64,000 nt of DNA. Origin: Solenopsis invicta (lineage: Eukaryota > Arthropoda > Insecta > Hymenoptera > Formicidae). Shown here piece by piece: positions 32,508 through 42,786 of the stretch. Position numbers and translations under genes: made by a program. The DNA is taken from the NCBI RefSeq assembly GCF_016802725.1, contig NC_052666.1:10805375-10869374 (forward strand), read 5' to 3'. Within the stretch, counting starts at the first letter, position 1, and each line of letters begins with the position of its first letter. Under the pieces are notes generated by a model. That model made no database searches, was not told the DNA's origin, and saw only the letters and a list, made by a program, of their open reading frames with translations.

Positions 32508-33829
32508 CGAGGTGTGTTCAAAAAGTATCGCGAATTTTGAATTTTCGCGGGTTACGTATATTCGAATTTCGATCTTTTTGTGGCGTTATGTTGGTACTCA
32601 TGTCTCTCACTTATGCCGACAAGCTCGGCCATTTTGAATGTTCACTTAATTGTTGACAGCTGCTTTGCTTGCACGTGTTTTGGATCGTCTTCGATTTTTA
32701 CCTATTCAAAAAAATGGATCAAAGAACCTGTATCAAATTTTGTGTGAAAAACGAAATTAAGTGCGCGGATGCATTCCGAATGTTGACTGTGGCATACGGA
32801 GAAGCTACCTTGGACCGAAGCAACGTTTATCGGTGGTACAAAATGTTCTCAGAAGGCCGAGAAGATGTGAACGACGAAGAGCGTGCCGGACGCCCGAGCA
32901 CTTCAACAACAGACGAAAAAATTAATGAAGTGGAGAAAATGGTATTGGCCAATCGTCGAATCACCGTTAGAGAAGTTGCTGAGGATCTAAACATATCGAT
33001 TGGCTCGTGCCATTCGATTTTTATCAATGATTTGGGCATGAGACGGGTCGCCGCGAAATTCGTACCAAAATTGCTCAATTGCGACCAAAAACAGCATCGC
33101 ATGAACATTGCTAATGAGATGTTGGACTCTGTCCGCGACGACCCAAATTTGCTCCAGAGGGTCATAACTGGTGACGAATCGTGGGTTTATGGTTATGACG
33201 TGGAAACCAAAGCTCAATCATCTCAATGGAAGCTGCCGCACGAACCAAGACCGAAAAAAGCGCGCCAAGTTCGGTCGAATGTGAAAGTTTTGCTGACAGT
33301 TTTCTTCGATTGCAGGGGCGTGGTGCATCATGAGTTCTTGCCACAGGGTAGAACGGTCAATAAGGAATATTACCTGCAAGTTATGCGCAATTTGCGCGAA
33401 GCAATCCGCCAGAAACGCCCGGATTTGTGGAAGAACAAAAATTGGCTTTTGCACCACGATAACGCCCCTGCTCACACATCGTTGCTTGTGCGCGACTTTT
33501 TGGCCAAAAACAACACACTAATGATGCCGCAGCCACCGTATTCCCCAGATCTGGCCCCCTGTGACTTTTTCTTGTTCCCTAAACTGAAGAGGCCCATGAA
33601 AGGACGACGTTACGCTACGCTTGACGAGATAAAGACGGCATCGAAGGAGGAGCTGAACAAGATAAAAAAAAATGATTTTTTGAAGTGCTTCGAAGATTGG
33701 AAAAACCGTTGGCACAAGTGTATAATATCTCATGGGGATTACTTTGAAGGGGACAAAATAGATATTCATGAATAAATAAATAATTTTTGAAAAAACACAA
33801 AATTCGCGATACTTTTTGAACACACCTCG
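32508..33829 (+). mobile_element. mariner (DD34D), intact, 1,322 bp
   Basis: Inverted repeats CGAGGTGTGTTCAAAAAGTA, extending to about 30 bp with few mismatches, flanked by TA (32506-32507 and 33830-33831). The transposase is on the plus strand and open throughout. The end sequence differs from those of the other mariners here, making it a distinct family. Confidence 0.95.
32714..33775 (+). CDS. mariner transposase, intact DD34D
   Basis: 353 residues from the ATG at 32714 (MDQRTCIKFCVKNEIKC); a start at 32669 would add 15 hydrophobic residues not expected in the family. The linker GRPSTSTTDEKI separates the two DNA-binding helices from the catalytic core. Catalytic aspartates are in TGDESWVYGYDVETK, HHDNAPAH and SPDLAPCDFFLFPKLKRPMKG, 34 residues apart for the last pair. 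It resembles irritans-type mariners such as Himar1 in these blocks. No disabling change seen. Confidence 0.95.
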   Translation: MDQRTCIKFCVKNEIKCADAFRMLTVAYGEATLDRSNVYRWYKMFSEGREDVNDEERAGRPSTSTTDEKINEVEKMVLANRRITVREVAEDLNISIGSCHSIFINDLGMRRVAAKFVPKLLNCDQKQHRMNIANEMLDSVRDDPNLLQRVITGDESWVYGYDVETKAQSSQWKLPHEPRPKKARQVRSNVKVLLTVFFDCRGVVHHEFLPQGRTVNKEYYLQVMRNLREAIRQKRPDLWKNKNWLLHHDNAPAHTSLLVRDFLAKNNTLMMPQPPYSPDLAPCDFFLFPKLKRPMKGRRYATLDEIKTASKEELNKIKKNDFLKCFEDWKNRWHKCIISHGDYFEGDKIDIHE

Positions 33830-33919
33830 TACGACATTGTTATTGTCGAAAAATCAAGGAACGGGTACGAATAACGTTGTAGAGTTACTGTCGGAAAGCA
33901 TCAATACTTTTCGGAAAAA

Positions 33920-34127
33920 ATGTATTGTGCAATAAAATGTTGCACTAACTCATACAGGAAAACTGAAAAAGAAGATTTAGTGATTAAATATTTTTCATTT
34001 CCAAAAAATGCATCGTTTGCTGAGGAGTAGTGTAAAGTATGCAGAAATGGATTAAATATTACGACCCGTAAGATGACATTGATTTACATTAACACATTAG
34101 AATTCCAAGGAGACCAGAAAAGTAAAT
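33920..34127 (+). pseudogene. THAP zinc-finger exon, probable N-terminus of the P/THAP9-like transposase
   Basis: Starts MYCAIKCCTNSYRK and continues YFSFPKNASF, the opening of a THAP (C2CH) DNA-binding domain: C3, C7 and the FP motif. A TAG at 34028 replaces the expected tryptophan. The frame then continues CKVCRNGLNITTRK to a stop at about 34127. P-element and THAP9 transposases begin with this domain, and a matching catalytic core lies at 43164. The linkage is inferred, because about 9 kb of other elements lie between. Confidence 0.6.
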
Positions 34128-34459
34128 AATGTCAGTTTGAATAATGTAAAATTAATTAAACTTAATTTTTGATCTTGATTTGACCAAAAAAATGACAAAT
34201 TTGATCTAATTGACATTATTTTGATTTTTCTATGTTTTTGGGGGAAATTAATTGCTCAATCGTTCAGATTAATTTATGAAATGTAAGTATTTGTTTACTT
34301 AACAGTTTATATGTAACATAATATTTCAAAATGTAGAATTTATGGCGTTTTAATATTTTTAGTACAATAAGTTGTATCATAAGGAATATGCATAAAATAT
34401 TTGTACTTTTACAGTTTCATGCACATTTAAAGAGCTCTTGAAAACATTTGAAATGATAT

Positions 34460-34745
34460 TGTTGTGCCCGTTCGGCCGAGCTTGAGAAGCTAGCCAAAGG
34501 AAGATCTATCGATCAGACAGATAAAGCGCAACCGGCTTTTGTTTGGTGTTCAGGACGCGGAGCCGTCAAGAATTATTCTGTACAATTACGCTACAATATT
34601 ATTATAAAAAGTTCCAGGATTAAAGCTTGAGTTCTTTTGTAAAGAGTGTTAATTCATTTCGTGTCGCGCGTTCGAGTGTCCTAGCGCGAGTGAAGTGTGT
34701 GCTCGTATCGTCGAGTATAACAAACTCGGCCGAACGGGCACAACA
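34460..34745. repeat. Probable solo LTR, 286 bp
   Basis: Starts TGTTGTGCCCGTTCGGCCGAG and ends with its inverse CTCGGCCGAACGGGCACAACA, so TG...CA ends lie in a 21-bp inverted repeat. Flanked by ATAT (34456-34459 and 34746-34749), a 4-bp duplication. The interior contains ATTAAAG and T-rich motifs but no coding frame. A Gypsy-type solo LTR fits best; a MITE is the alternative. Confidence 0.6.
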
Positions 34746-36222
34746 ATATTTATGATCAGTGTAACTTCAACTAATAAAATGTAACATACATTTTTTACAA
34801 CAAGAATATGTTTGAAGCACTTTGAATCCTGGTGCTACAATAAGACACCATAGCAGGTTGCCTTAAAATATTCACCTCAAAAATGGCGGAAATTGCGAGT
34901 GGATGCAATCTTCATACTGCACTTGAGTTTAGAACCATAAATACATAGATCATTACAATCTGATGAGGTACAAAAGGCAACTTCCGAAGCAATGCAGGAC
35001 AATATTAATAATATTCAATCAACAGGGTTGGGTAAGTTTTACTATAATATACTTTTTTAACTTACATGAACAAAAAACTAACTCTACAGTATAGTTAAGA
35101 TTAAATTACTTAAGTTAAATTAAATTTGAACAACATTATTAAATCATTTAAAATTAATTATGTTGAATTACTAAGTTTTTAACTTTATTATTTAATTTGT
35201 GACCTTTTAATTTGTTACAGCTCAACTTTGCGCTTTGCGCTTTGCGAACCAACAAATTCACAAACCTCAGTAGAAGATAATAGTATTGATGTAACATTAT
35301 TATCTAAATGTCCTGACGCACAGTGGGTCGAACAGTATGAAAACGCGGACATGAGCTTAAAAAAAAATTTTTATTTGATCAAGTTTGTAATTTCATATTT
35401 TGTTACTTGAAATGTCATAGAAATAGTATGTAACCTTCATTTTCAAAAATATTGTTATAATTTATGCGTAAAATAAACATAACTCTTATGAATTAAACAG
35501 TTCTGGATTTCCATGAATTTAATTGTCTATTTTCAAGGTAGAATATTTCTTTTCCCTTCGTACATTATCATATCAACTTTTTTACAGTAAATGTACTATT
35601 CTTTGGCTTGAAATTAATTCATATCTGATTAAAGAAATAGCGTAATTTACAATTTGGCAATTAATTTTATAATGTCTAAAAAAAAATTCAAATTATGAAA
35701 TTATAAGTTAACTTTTACAAAAAAATCTTACAATATCTTGAAATCTAACTTGTTTTATTTTATTAAAGGGACATTATACTTCATGAAACGACATGGTTCA
35801 GCTGCAATAATTTGCAATCTTGAGAGATACATCCTTTTTTTGTAAAAAGGGTCCCGAAAAAATCTCAACATATACATATATTTCGGCTTTAAATCACTTA
35901 ATATGTTTATAATACGAGCGTCAAAAGTTTATTAATATACATATACGTTTTGAATTATAAATATTAATATGTTACTAAAAATATTAAAGATTATTTTGAG
36001 ATATTATTATAAATAAATAAATTATTTCATCGTAGTACTGACACTTTACTATTAATCATAGTAAATAACATTTCATAATTTATTATTATATTTTTGCATT
36101 TTGTAGGTAACAAATTCATAATTTTATTTTACATTCTTTTGTATTCTTTTCTCGTAATTGCCACATTTTCATGTATAAATTTGAATTTATTGATCAACAG
36201 TAACGAGTTTACCGAGCATTTA
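34746..36222. other. AT-rich region with possible exon fragment
   Basis: Mostly AT-rich. A short open segment from about 35220 (preceded by a TTTGTTACAG acceptor-like sequence) to about 35350 could be an exon of the P-like gene, but it has no diagnostic motif. Nothing else recognised. Confidence 0.4.
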
Positions 36223-36333
36223 AATTTGCCGTACGTCAAAATCATTCACTAATTTGATGGGAATGAAACTACTCCTGACAATAGAATCATTCTGTACGTT
36301 TTTATTTTGAACATTTTGCTTGTAAGATTTTCG
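36223..36333 (-). pseudogene. Fragment of a second RAG1/Transib-like transposase
   Basis: On the minus strand this reads SYKQNVQNKNVQNDSIV followed by SSFIPIKLVNDFDV. That matches STYKQKFQNKNASDNSIV and SFVPIKLISDCDI in the intact plus-strand protein at 36840-38792. It is clearly homologous but diverged and in opposite orientation. The rest of the copy is lost or unrecognisable. Confidence 0.75.
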
Positions 36334-36839
36334 AGTTGAAACTCTATCACAAGTCTTCTTTTTACTCCCGACTGCTGCCAACTTTCGGTTGTTTCTTCTT
36401 CTATAAGCCCTTTTATACAAGATGTATACAAACAAAAGAACATCAGTAGCACGATACATGAAGACCGTGCTTGTGTGTGTGAACAAAGTCAAAATAACCT
36501 ACCCCACCACAGCAATCTTCAAGCTAGAGCCACTAGTGACTAATGGAGGGAATGTTGTGGTGGGAGGAATTGCCAGAGTTGACAACATTGCTTCTGAGGC
36601 TCGAGCGTGTTACACCACGAGCTCGAGCAACTGGTACGTAACGCGTGTGCGACAAGACAAGGAAAACAACACGAGATAGAACCTCTCGCTTGCCAAATTC
36701 TGCACTAAAATCAGAACTTGAAAGCGTTTTTCTGATCTAATGCGTGACTCTTTTATATGTATTTCAGATATTTTATTATATTAGGTGCAAATTTTTTTCG
36801 CAACTTTGATTTATTAACTGCTAGATTTCTCTGATTAAT

Positions 36840-38792
36840 ATGGCAACATTAACAAATAAAGATTTATTTTTTTTCTTAAAAAATTTAGATTCTACTATAA
36901 CTTATAAAGAACAATTGTTTGATTTTGTTGTAGAAAGATTAAATATTAATTCTTTAGAATCTGGAAATTCCGAAAAAATAAAAAAATATTTACGATCATT
37001 TTGTGCTAACGTTTCTACACGATGGAAGAAATCAAGTAGAACGTTACAACATTTTACAAAATATAATAATATGTGGCTCAATAAAGAATTTCAAATTCCA
37101 AACAGTATAAATTCTGGAAATTTCCATAAATCTGCATGCCCTAATGTAGCACCATCTAAATCTTTTTCTGAAATTACTGAAAGACACAAACGAAGACGAA
37201 CTGAGAATCTGTGGGAGTCCAATCCAACGGAATTTCTCCTTTATGCAACACAAAAAAAATTATTAAGCAATGGGTCAACAGACATGGCAAAGATATTGGA
37301 TTATCTTATAAAAAATCCAAATGAGGCTAAGAGAGTAAGAGATTTTTGTGAAAATAAAATAGAAATACCTTTATATTCGAAAGAGAAATGTTTATCTTTA
37401 CTTCTTACTTTAAACCTGTCTAAGTTGCAATATATACATTTAAAAGAAACCTGCGTTGAAAGTGGTACAAATCAATATGGATCATATTATAATATACAAC
37501 AAGCAAAGTCGGAATGTTATCCGCCAAAAAATAAAATAACAATAACTGATACACTTGCTTCAATTGAAGTACAAACAATTTTAGATCTTACGAGTACAAG
37601 ATTACTTAGTGTCTGCGAACAAAATTTGGATAACGATCAAAATTTAAAATTAATTTGCAAGTGGGGCTTTGATGGAGCTTCTAGTCAAAGTACTTATAAG
37701 CAAAAATTTCAAAATAAAAACGCATCAGACAACTCCATAGTTATGACTAGTTTTGTTCCCATTAAATTAATAAGTGACTGTGACATTATATGGTCAAATC
37801 CAAATCCATCTTCAACTCGTTATTGCCGACCAATAAAATTTGAATTCGTTCATGACAATGCGGAAATTACGAAAACAGAATATGAAAGAATGCAAAATGA
37901 AATTGTGAATTTGTTACCTACAAAGTGTGGAAATATTACAATAAATTATGAAATGTTGTTCACCATGATTGATGGTAAAGTATGTACAGCTTTATCAAAA
38001 TCAGCATTATCTTGCTCTTCATGTTACTGTGGGGCAAAACCTTCCGAGATGAACAACATCAATAAAATAGTGGATAAAAATGTTGATATTGATGCGTATA
38101 ATTATGGGATATCAAGTCTTCACGCAAGAATTCGCTGCATGGAATTTTTACTCCATATTTCGTACAATTTGCCATTTAAAAAATGGAGTGTACGTGATCC
38201 TGTCTTAAAAAAGCAACGAGAAGAGAATAAAAGAAGGATAGAGCAAGAATTTAGAAAAGAATTAGGATTGTTTATTGATATCGTTAAACAAGGATCAGGG
38301 TCAATTAACGATGGGAATACAGCCAGGCGATTCTTTTCTGAAATACACACAAGTGCTAAAATCACAGGATTAGACGAATCTTTAATAAAAAGTTTTTCCG
38401 TGATACTACAGGCAATCTCATGCGGAGAGAAAATAAATACTAGGAAATTTGGTTCATATACTCTCGAAACCGCGAAAAAATTAGTTGAAACCTATGGGTG
38501 GTATTACATGACAGCCACCGTACATAAACTCTTAATTCATGGAGAGGCCATAATTTCCAATTTTTCGATCCCCATTGGGCATTTATCAGAAGAGGCAAGT
38601 GAAGCGCGAAACAAGGAATTTCGAGAATATAGAAGAACACATTCACGTAAAATGGATAGAATAAAAACCAATGAAGACATTTTACATCACCTTTTAATCT
38701 CATCTGATCCCGTAATTTCCAATTTAAGACCAAGACACAATAAAAAGAAAAAACAAGATATGTTTCCCGAGACACTAGAAATGTTATTATAA
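36840..38792 (+). CDS. RAG1/Transib-core-like DDE transposase, 650 aa, open
   Basis: A single uninterrupted frame starting MATLTNKDLFFFLKNL. The order of motifs matches the RAG1/Transib catalytic core. KWGFDGASSQS contains the first acidic residue (D278) and TMIDGK the second (D378). A CxxCxC cluster SCSSCYCGAKP (about 392-397) and HKLLIHG (about 567) follow. LSEEASEARNKEFREYRR carries the probable final glutamate (E588), comparable to ESGNK in RAG1. The C-terminus LLISSDPVISNLRPR is family-like. The N-terminal 250 residues are AT-biased and have no domain I recognise. Function as a transposase is inferred from these motifs. Terminal repeats were not found. It sits inside the scattered P-like element. 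Confidence 0.75.
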   Translation: MATLTNKDLFFFLKNLDSTITYKEQLFDFVVERLNINSLESGNSEKIKKYLRSFCANVSTRWKKSSRTLQHFTKYNNMWLNKEFQIPNSINSGNFHKSACPNVAPSKSFSEITERHKRRRTENLWESNPTEFLLYATQKKLLSNGSTDMAKILDYLIKNPNEAKRVRDFCENKIEIPLYSKEKCLSLLLTLNLSKLQYIHLKETCVESGTNQYGSYYNIQQAKSECYPPKNKITITDTLASIEVQTILDLTSTRLLSVCEQNLDNDQNLKLICKWGFDGASSQSTYKQKFQNKNASDNSIVMTSFVPIKLISDCDIIWSNPNPSSTRYCRPIKFEFVHDNAEITKTEYERMQNEIVNLLPTKCGNITINYEMLFTMIDGKVCTALSKSALSCSSCYCGAKPSEMNNINKIVDKNVDIDAYNYGISSLHARIRCMEFLLHISYNLPFKKWSVRDPVLKKQREENKRRIEQEFRKELGLFIDIVKQGSGSINDGNTARRFFSEIHTSAKITGLDESLIKSFSVILQAISCGEKINTRKFGSYTLETAKKLVETYGWYYMTATVHKLLIHGEAIISNFSIPIGHLSEEASEARNKEFREYRRTHSRKMDRIKTNEDILHHLLISSDPVISNLRPRHNKKKKQDMFPETLEMLL

Positions 38793-38820
38793 ATACATGC
38801 TCATCTTCTCTTTCTGTATT

Positions 38821-38835
38821 ACACACGCACGCACG

Positions 38836-38914
<79 letters not shown>
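38821..38914. repeat. CA microsatellite
   Basis: CA dinucleotides with CACG variants directly after the RAG1-like frame. A shorter CA run lies at about 38991-39008. Confidence 0.95.
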
Positions 38915-38915
<1 letters not shown>

Positions 38916-39327
38916 ACCACAAGGAGGGTTTGGAGTCTTTAAATACTGTGGAGTTGACGAACCACGGGATCCTTATCCTTGTGGTATGCAAACACACACA
39001 CACACACAAACACGATATGCAAAAATCGACCGTGCAACCTCCTCGTGGTGCATATTGGATAACACTAATGCCGGCGGTAACTGCTCGTTTATAAAAATTG
39101 TTAAAAATTATTGTTTATTGCAATATTGCATACAAAATTTATTTAAATTGCTAAGATACACATTTTTGATCATGAATGCATGATCATTTCACTTTAGTTG
39201 TAGTATTTTGTCCCGACGAGTGCAATGTCCGCTTTTGCCTATGTTTCGATCCACTGTGTGACGTAGAGATGGAACATTCTGATATGACAACGAATTTAGT
39301 ATCCTGGACTATTGCTAAAAAAGCAAC

Positions 39328-39388
39328 ATTAAGTTCTCCTATCAATTACCATATGATAATGTTGTGCAAGTTGTAAGTGTAAGTGTAC

Positions 39389-39456
<68 letters not shown>

Positions 39457-39519
39457 ATGTACACTTACACTTACAACTTGCACAACATTATCATACGGTA
39501 ATTGATAGCAGAACTTAAT
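39328..39519. repeat. Large palindrome with TA core
   Basis: Arms of about 64 bases (from ATTAAGTTCT at 39328; complement ending AGAACTTAAT at 39519) face each other around a TA dinucleotide core at about 39392-39458. Two to three mismatches in the arms. It could extrude as a cruciform and may be a foldback element. Confidence 0.85.
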
Positions 39520-39524
39520 AAAAC

Positions 39525-39578
<54 letters not shown>

Positions 39579-39671
39579 GTGTGCGTGCGTGCGTGCGTGG
39601 GCGTGTGTGTATGTATGTATGTATGTATGTATGTATGTATGTATGTATGTATGTATGTATGTATGTATATA
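39520..39671. repeat. TA, GTGC and GTAT microsatellites
   Basis: (TA)n at about 39525-39574, GTGCGTGC at about 39580-39600, then (GTAT)n to about 39668. The DD41D element is inserted at the end of this tract. Confidence 0.9.
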
Positions 39672-39673
39672 TA

Positions 39674-40079
39674 CCGGGTGTCCCAGACCACCCGTCCCAC
39701 CCGATTTTTTCGTAAACGCGACATTTTAAAGAAAAATGTTTCAGACAAAAGTTGTAGGGTTTTAAAAGATCTATTTACTGATTTTATCAGTTTGACCTTG
39801 GATGGCGTCGCCAAGGTCAGATCAAAATAACATTAACTTTTTTAAATAGGACACCTCATTTTTGGTTCCAGAATCTAATAGCTGGTGTCAAGACCTTTCC
39901 AAAACACTATAAGAAAGTTTATTTTTGTTGAGTACTTTCCGAGTTGTGAGGCTTGAAAGTTACGGTGTACTGTTACCTTCAAGCGTCATAACTCGGAAAG
40001 TCCTTAACCAAAATAAACTTATTTATAGTGTTTTGGAAAGCTCTCGAAATCGACTACAAGAAAATGCAATGAAAAATAT
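39674..40079. repeat. Left 406-bp terminal inverted repeat
   Basis: Reverse complement of 42379-42784 with no mismatch noticed. It contains its own imperfect palindrome at 39895-40040 (CTTTCCAAAACACTATAAG...facing...TATAGTGTTTTGGAAAG), so each arm can itself fold into a hairpin. Confidence 0.9.
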
Positions 40080-40347
40080 ACCTGTTTCAGACCACCCGTC
40101 CCACCCTTTTAAAACGTAGGGATGTGCTTGTACAAAAAAATGGCTCAGACAAAATTTGCATGATTTCGAGGGATCAACCTGATGATGATCTTGAATTCGA
40201 CCTTGAGATCGATCTTGGGCATAAAGGTATAAGTCAAAGTAACATTTTTAAAATGTAAAAACGAAATAATCGGTGCCGCCTGTAGGTATTAGCGTTACCT
40301 AAGGTGTACCACGTGTAGGTAACAAGATCGTACTTACACCTTATCGT

Positions 40348-40817
40348 GGTGCTTTTTTAAGGTGATTCCCCTCGCCGTCACCTTTGTCGGGGTGCTTTCA
40401 TAAGGTGGTTCCCCTTGCCGTCACCTTTGTCGGGGTGCTTTCATAAGGTGGTTCCCCTTGCCGTCACCTTTGTCGGGGTGCTTTTTTAAGGTGGTTCCCC
40501 TCGCCGTCACCTTTGTCGGGGTGCTTTCATAAGGTGGTTCCCCTTGCCGTCACCTTTGTCGGGGTGCTTTCATAAGATGGTTCCCCTTGCCGTCACCTTT
40601 GTCGGGGTGCTTTTTTAAGGTGGTTCCCCTCGCCGTCACCTTTGTCGGGGTGCTTTCATAAGGTGGTTCCCCTTGCCGTCACCTTTGTCGGGGTGCTTTC
40701 ATAAGGTGGTTCCCCTTGCCGTCACCTTTGTCGGGGTGCTTTTTTAAGGTGGTTCCCCTCGCCGTCACCTTTGTCGGGGTGCTTTCATAAGGTGGTTCCC
40801 CTTGCCGTCACCTTTGT
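40348..40817. repeat. 43-bp minisatellite with ABB higher-order structure
   Basis: Eleven monomers. Type A has GCTTTTTTAAGG...CCCCTCGCCG and type B has GCTTTCATAAGG...CCCCTTGCCG. The order is ABB ABB ABB AB, so the array grew by copying a 129-bp trimer. It ends 16 bases before the transposase stop. It has no spacer or leader structure and is not a CRISPR array. Confidence 0.95.
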
Positions 40818-40832
40818 GCATACGCATGTTGT

Positions 40833-41888
40833 TCAGTCTCGATGTTCAAAATGTCCACCACGTGCATTTATACAAGCTGTTACCCTACTTTGAAAATCAT
40901 CCGTCGCCCGACGAATTTCGTCAGTATCTAGAGACTGAATGACTTGTCGAATTCTGTTTTTCATATCTTCTGCAGTCGTAGGTCGTTCGCGGTATACAAG
41001 GTCTTTTATTCGTCCCCACAAATAATAATCTAAAATTGTAAGGTCCGGTGATCGTGGTGGCCAATTATGTGGACCATGTTTACCTATCCATCGGCCGCGA
41101 AATATGCGGTTCAGTTGATGACGAGCAATGACAGACGTGTGGGCGGGACATCCATCCTGTTGAAACCACATATTTAGACGTAATTGGAGTGGAATATCTT
41201 CAAGTAAACGTGGAAGTTCGTTTTCGAGTAAATCGGCGTATAAAAAACGATTTAAATTCTCTTGAAAGAAAAATGGTCCCACGATATGCGTATCAACAAT
41301 TCCGCATCAAACATTGACTTTCCAGATACGTTGATGATCCATTTCTCGATACCAATGTGGATTCTCTTGTGCCCAATAACGAAAATTATGTGTGTTTATT
41401 TCGCCGTCACTTTTAAAGGTGCACTCATCAGAAAATATAATACTTCTATGGAAATTAGGTAATTGTTGAGTAATCCAATTACAGAATATCAGTTTTTGTC
41501 TATGATCGTTCAATGTCATGGCCTGGTGAAGTTACATTCGATATGGATGGAATGAATTTTCACGAAAAATTTGACTGATCGTGCTTCGACTTATTCCACT
41601 ATCTCTTGCTCGTCGCTTTAAAGAATCATTCGGGGTTACAAAGGCAGATGCAATTACATCAGGTGCTCTTACTGAACGAACTGATCGATGAATTTGCCTT
41701 CCCTTATTATGATCCGGCTGAACAATACCTTTTACAATTATTCGACGTTGTAAGCGACTGAAAACTTTGCGCGAATGTGGTGTATGATCGGGATATTCAT
41801 TTCGCCACATTATTTCAGCTGCTCGAAAACTTCCAGCTCTACCCAAAACTGACATCATTAACGCAGCTTCTTCGTTCGGGTAAGGCAT
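40833..41888 (-). pseudogene. DD41D transposase with two nonsense codons
   Basis: One frame of 352 codons from the ATG at 41888 (MPYPNEEAALMMSVLGRAG) to the stop at 40833. It is interrupted only by a TAA near 41530, after HPYRM, and a TGA near 41304, where a tryptophan is likely. The N-terminal helix-turn-helix resembles the insect DUF4817 type. Catalytic residues are in FSDECTF, QQDGCPAHTS and PPRSPDLTILDYYLWG, with 41 residues between the last two aspartates. The frame is otherwise preserved, so inactivation is recent. The minisatellite sits just beyond its 3' end. Confidence 0.85.
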
Positions 41889-42378
41889 AACTACAAATTA
41901 CGCTTACGACCGGGTTGCTTATTAGAAAACGTGAATTGGTGACGAGTTGCGTAATATTATGAATTCTAAGCAATGACTTTTAGGAGTGGTATGTAAGGGT
42001 GCTTTTTCGTGAAAATTACTTTATTGCTACAATAATCAACATTAAATGAAGATTAATATTAATAAATCAAGAATAAACGGCATCATAGAGCTGTACCGAA
42101 TGTTAGAGATCTCGGTAATTAGGTATCTTCAAAACTCTACGCGTAGGACTATAGGTACACGCACCGGCAGAAATGGTGTCTCTCGACGCTAGCGCTCGGC
42201 TGCCGCACACACGCGGAGCCGCGCTCGTACGTGTGTCTAGGCTGCGCGGCGACGATCGGGGTGCGGGCGGAAAGTGGTGGGGGGCTTTACGATAGTGCAT
42301 CCTCCTCGCTCGACGCTGGGTCGAGAGAGAAAGCATTATTCAACGTGATACCATGGGCGAAGTCGGTGTCCTCTGCTT

Positions 42379-42784
42379 ATATTTTTCATTGCATTTTCTT
42401 GTAGTCGATTTCGAGAGCTTTCCAAAACACTATAAATAAGTTTATTTTGGTTAAGGACTTTCCGAGTTATGACGCTTGAAGGTAACAGTACACCGTAACT
42501 TTCAAGCCTCACAACTCGGAAAGTACTCAACAAAAATAAACTTTCTTATAGTGTTTTGGAAAGGTCTTGACACCAGCTATTAGATTCTGGAACCAAAAAT
42601 GAGGTGTCCTATTTAAAAAAGTTAATGTTATTTTGATCTGACCTTGGCGACGCCATCCAAGGTCAAACTGATAAAATCAGTAAATAGATCTTTTAAAACC
42701 CTACAACTTTTGTCTGAAACATTTTTCTTTAAAATGTCGCGTTTACGAAAAAATCGGGTGGGACGGGTGGTCTGGGACACCCGG
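42379..42784. repeat. Right 406-bp terminal inverted repeat
   Basis: Inverse of 39674-40079, followed by TA and a short TA microsatellite. Confidence 0.9.
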
Positions 42785-42786
42785 TA

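Larger units (their letters stand above)
39674..42784 (-). mobile_element. DD41D Tc1/mariner-superfamily element with 406-bp inverted repeats
   Basis: 3,111 bp beginning CCGGGTGTCCCAGACCACC and ending with its complement, flanked by TA (39672-39673 and 42785-42786). The two 406-bp arms (39674-40079 and 42379-42784) appear identical by eye. Inside are an 11-copy minisatellite and one minus-strand transposase with two nonsense codons. The arms are far longer than in classical mariners. Confidence 0.9.

Noticed and set aside
38440..39009. 189-codon minus-strand frame
   Set aside because: It is the antisense of the RAG1-like gene fused to a CA microsatellite.
40348..40817. Regular 43-bp repeats resembling a CRISPR array
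   Set aside because: Repeats are directly adjacent with no unique spacers, in a eukaryotic transposon.
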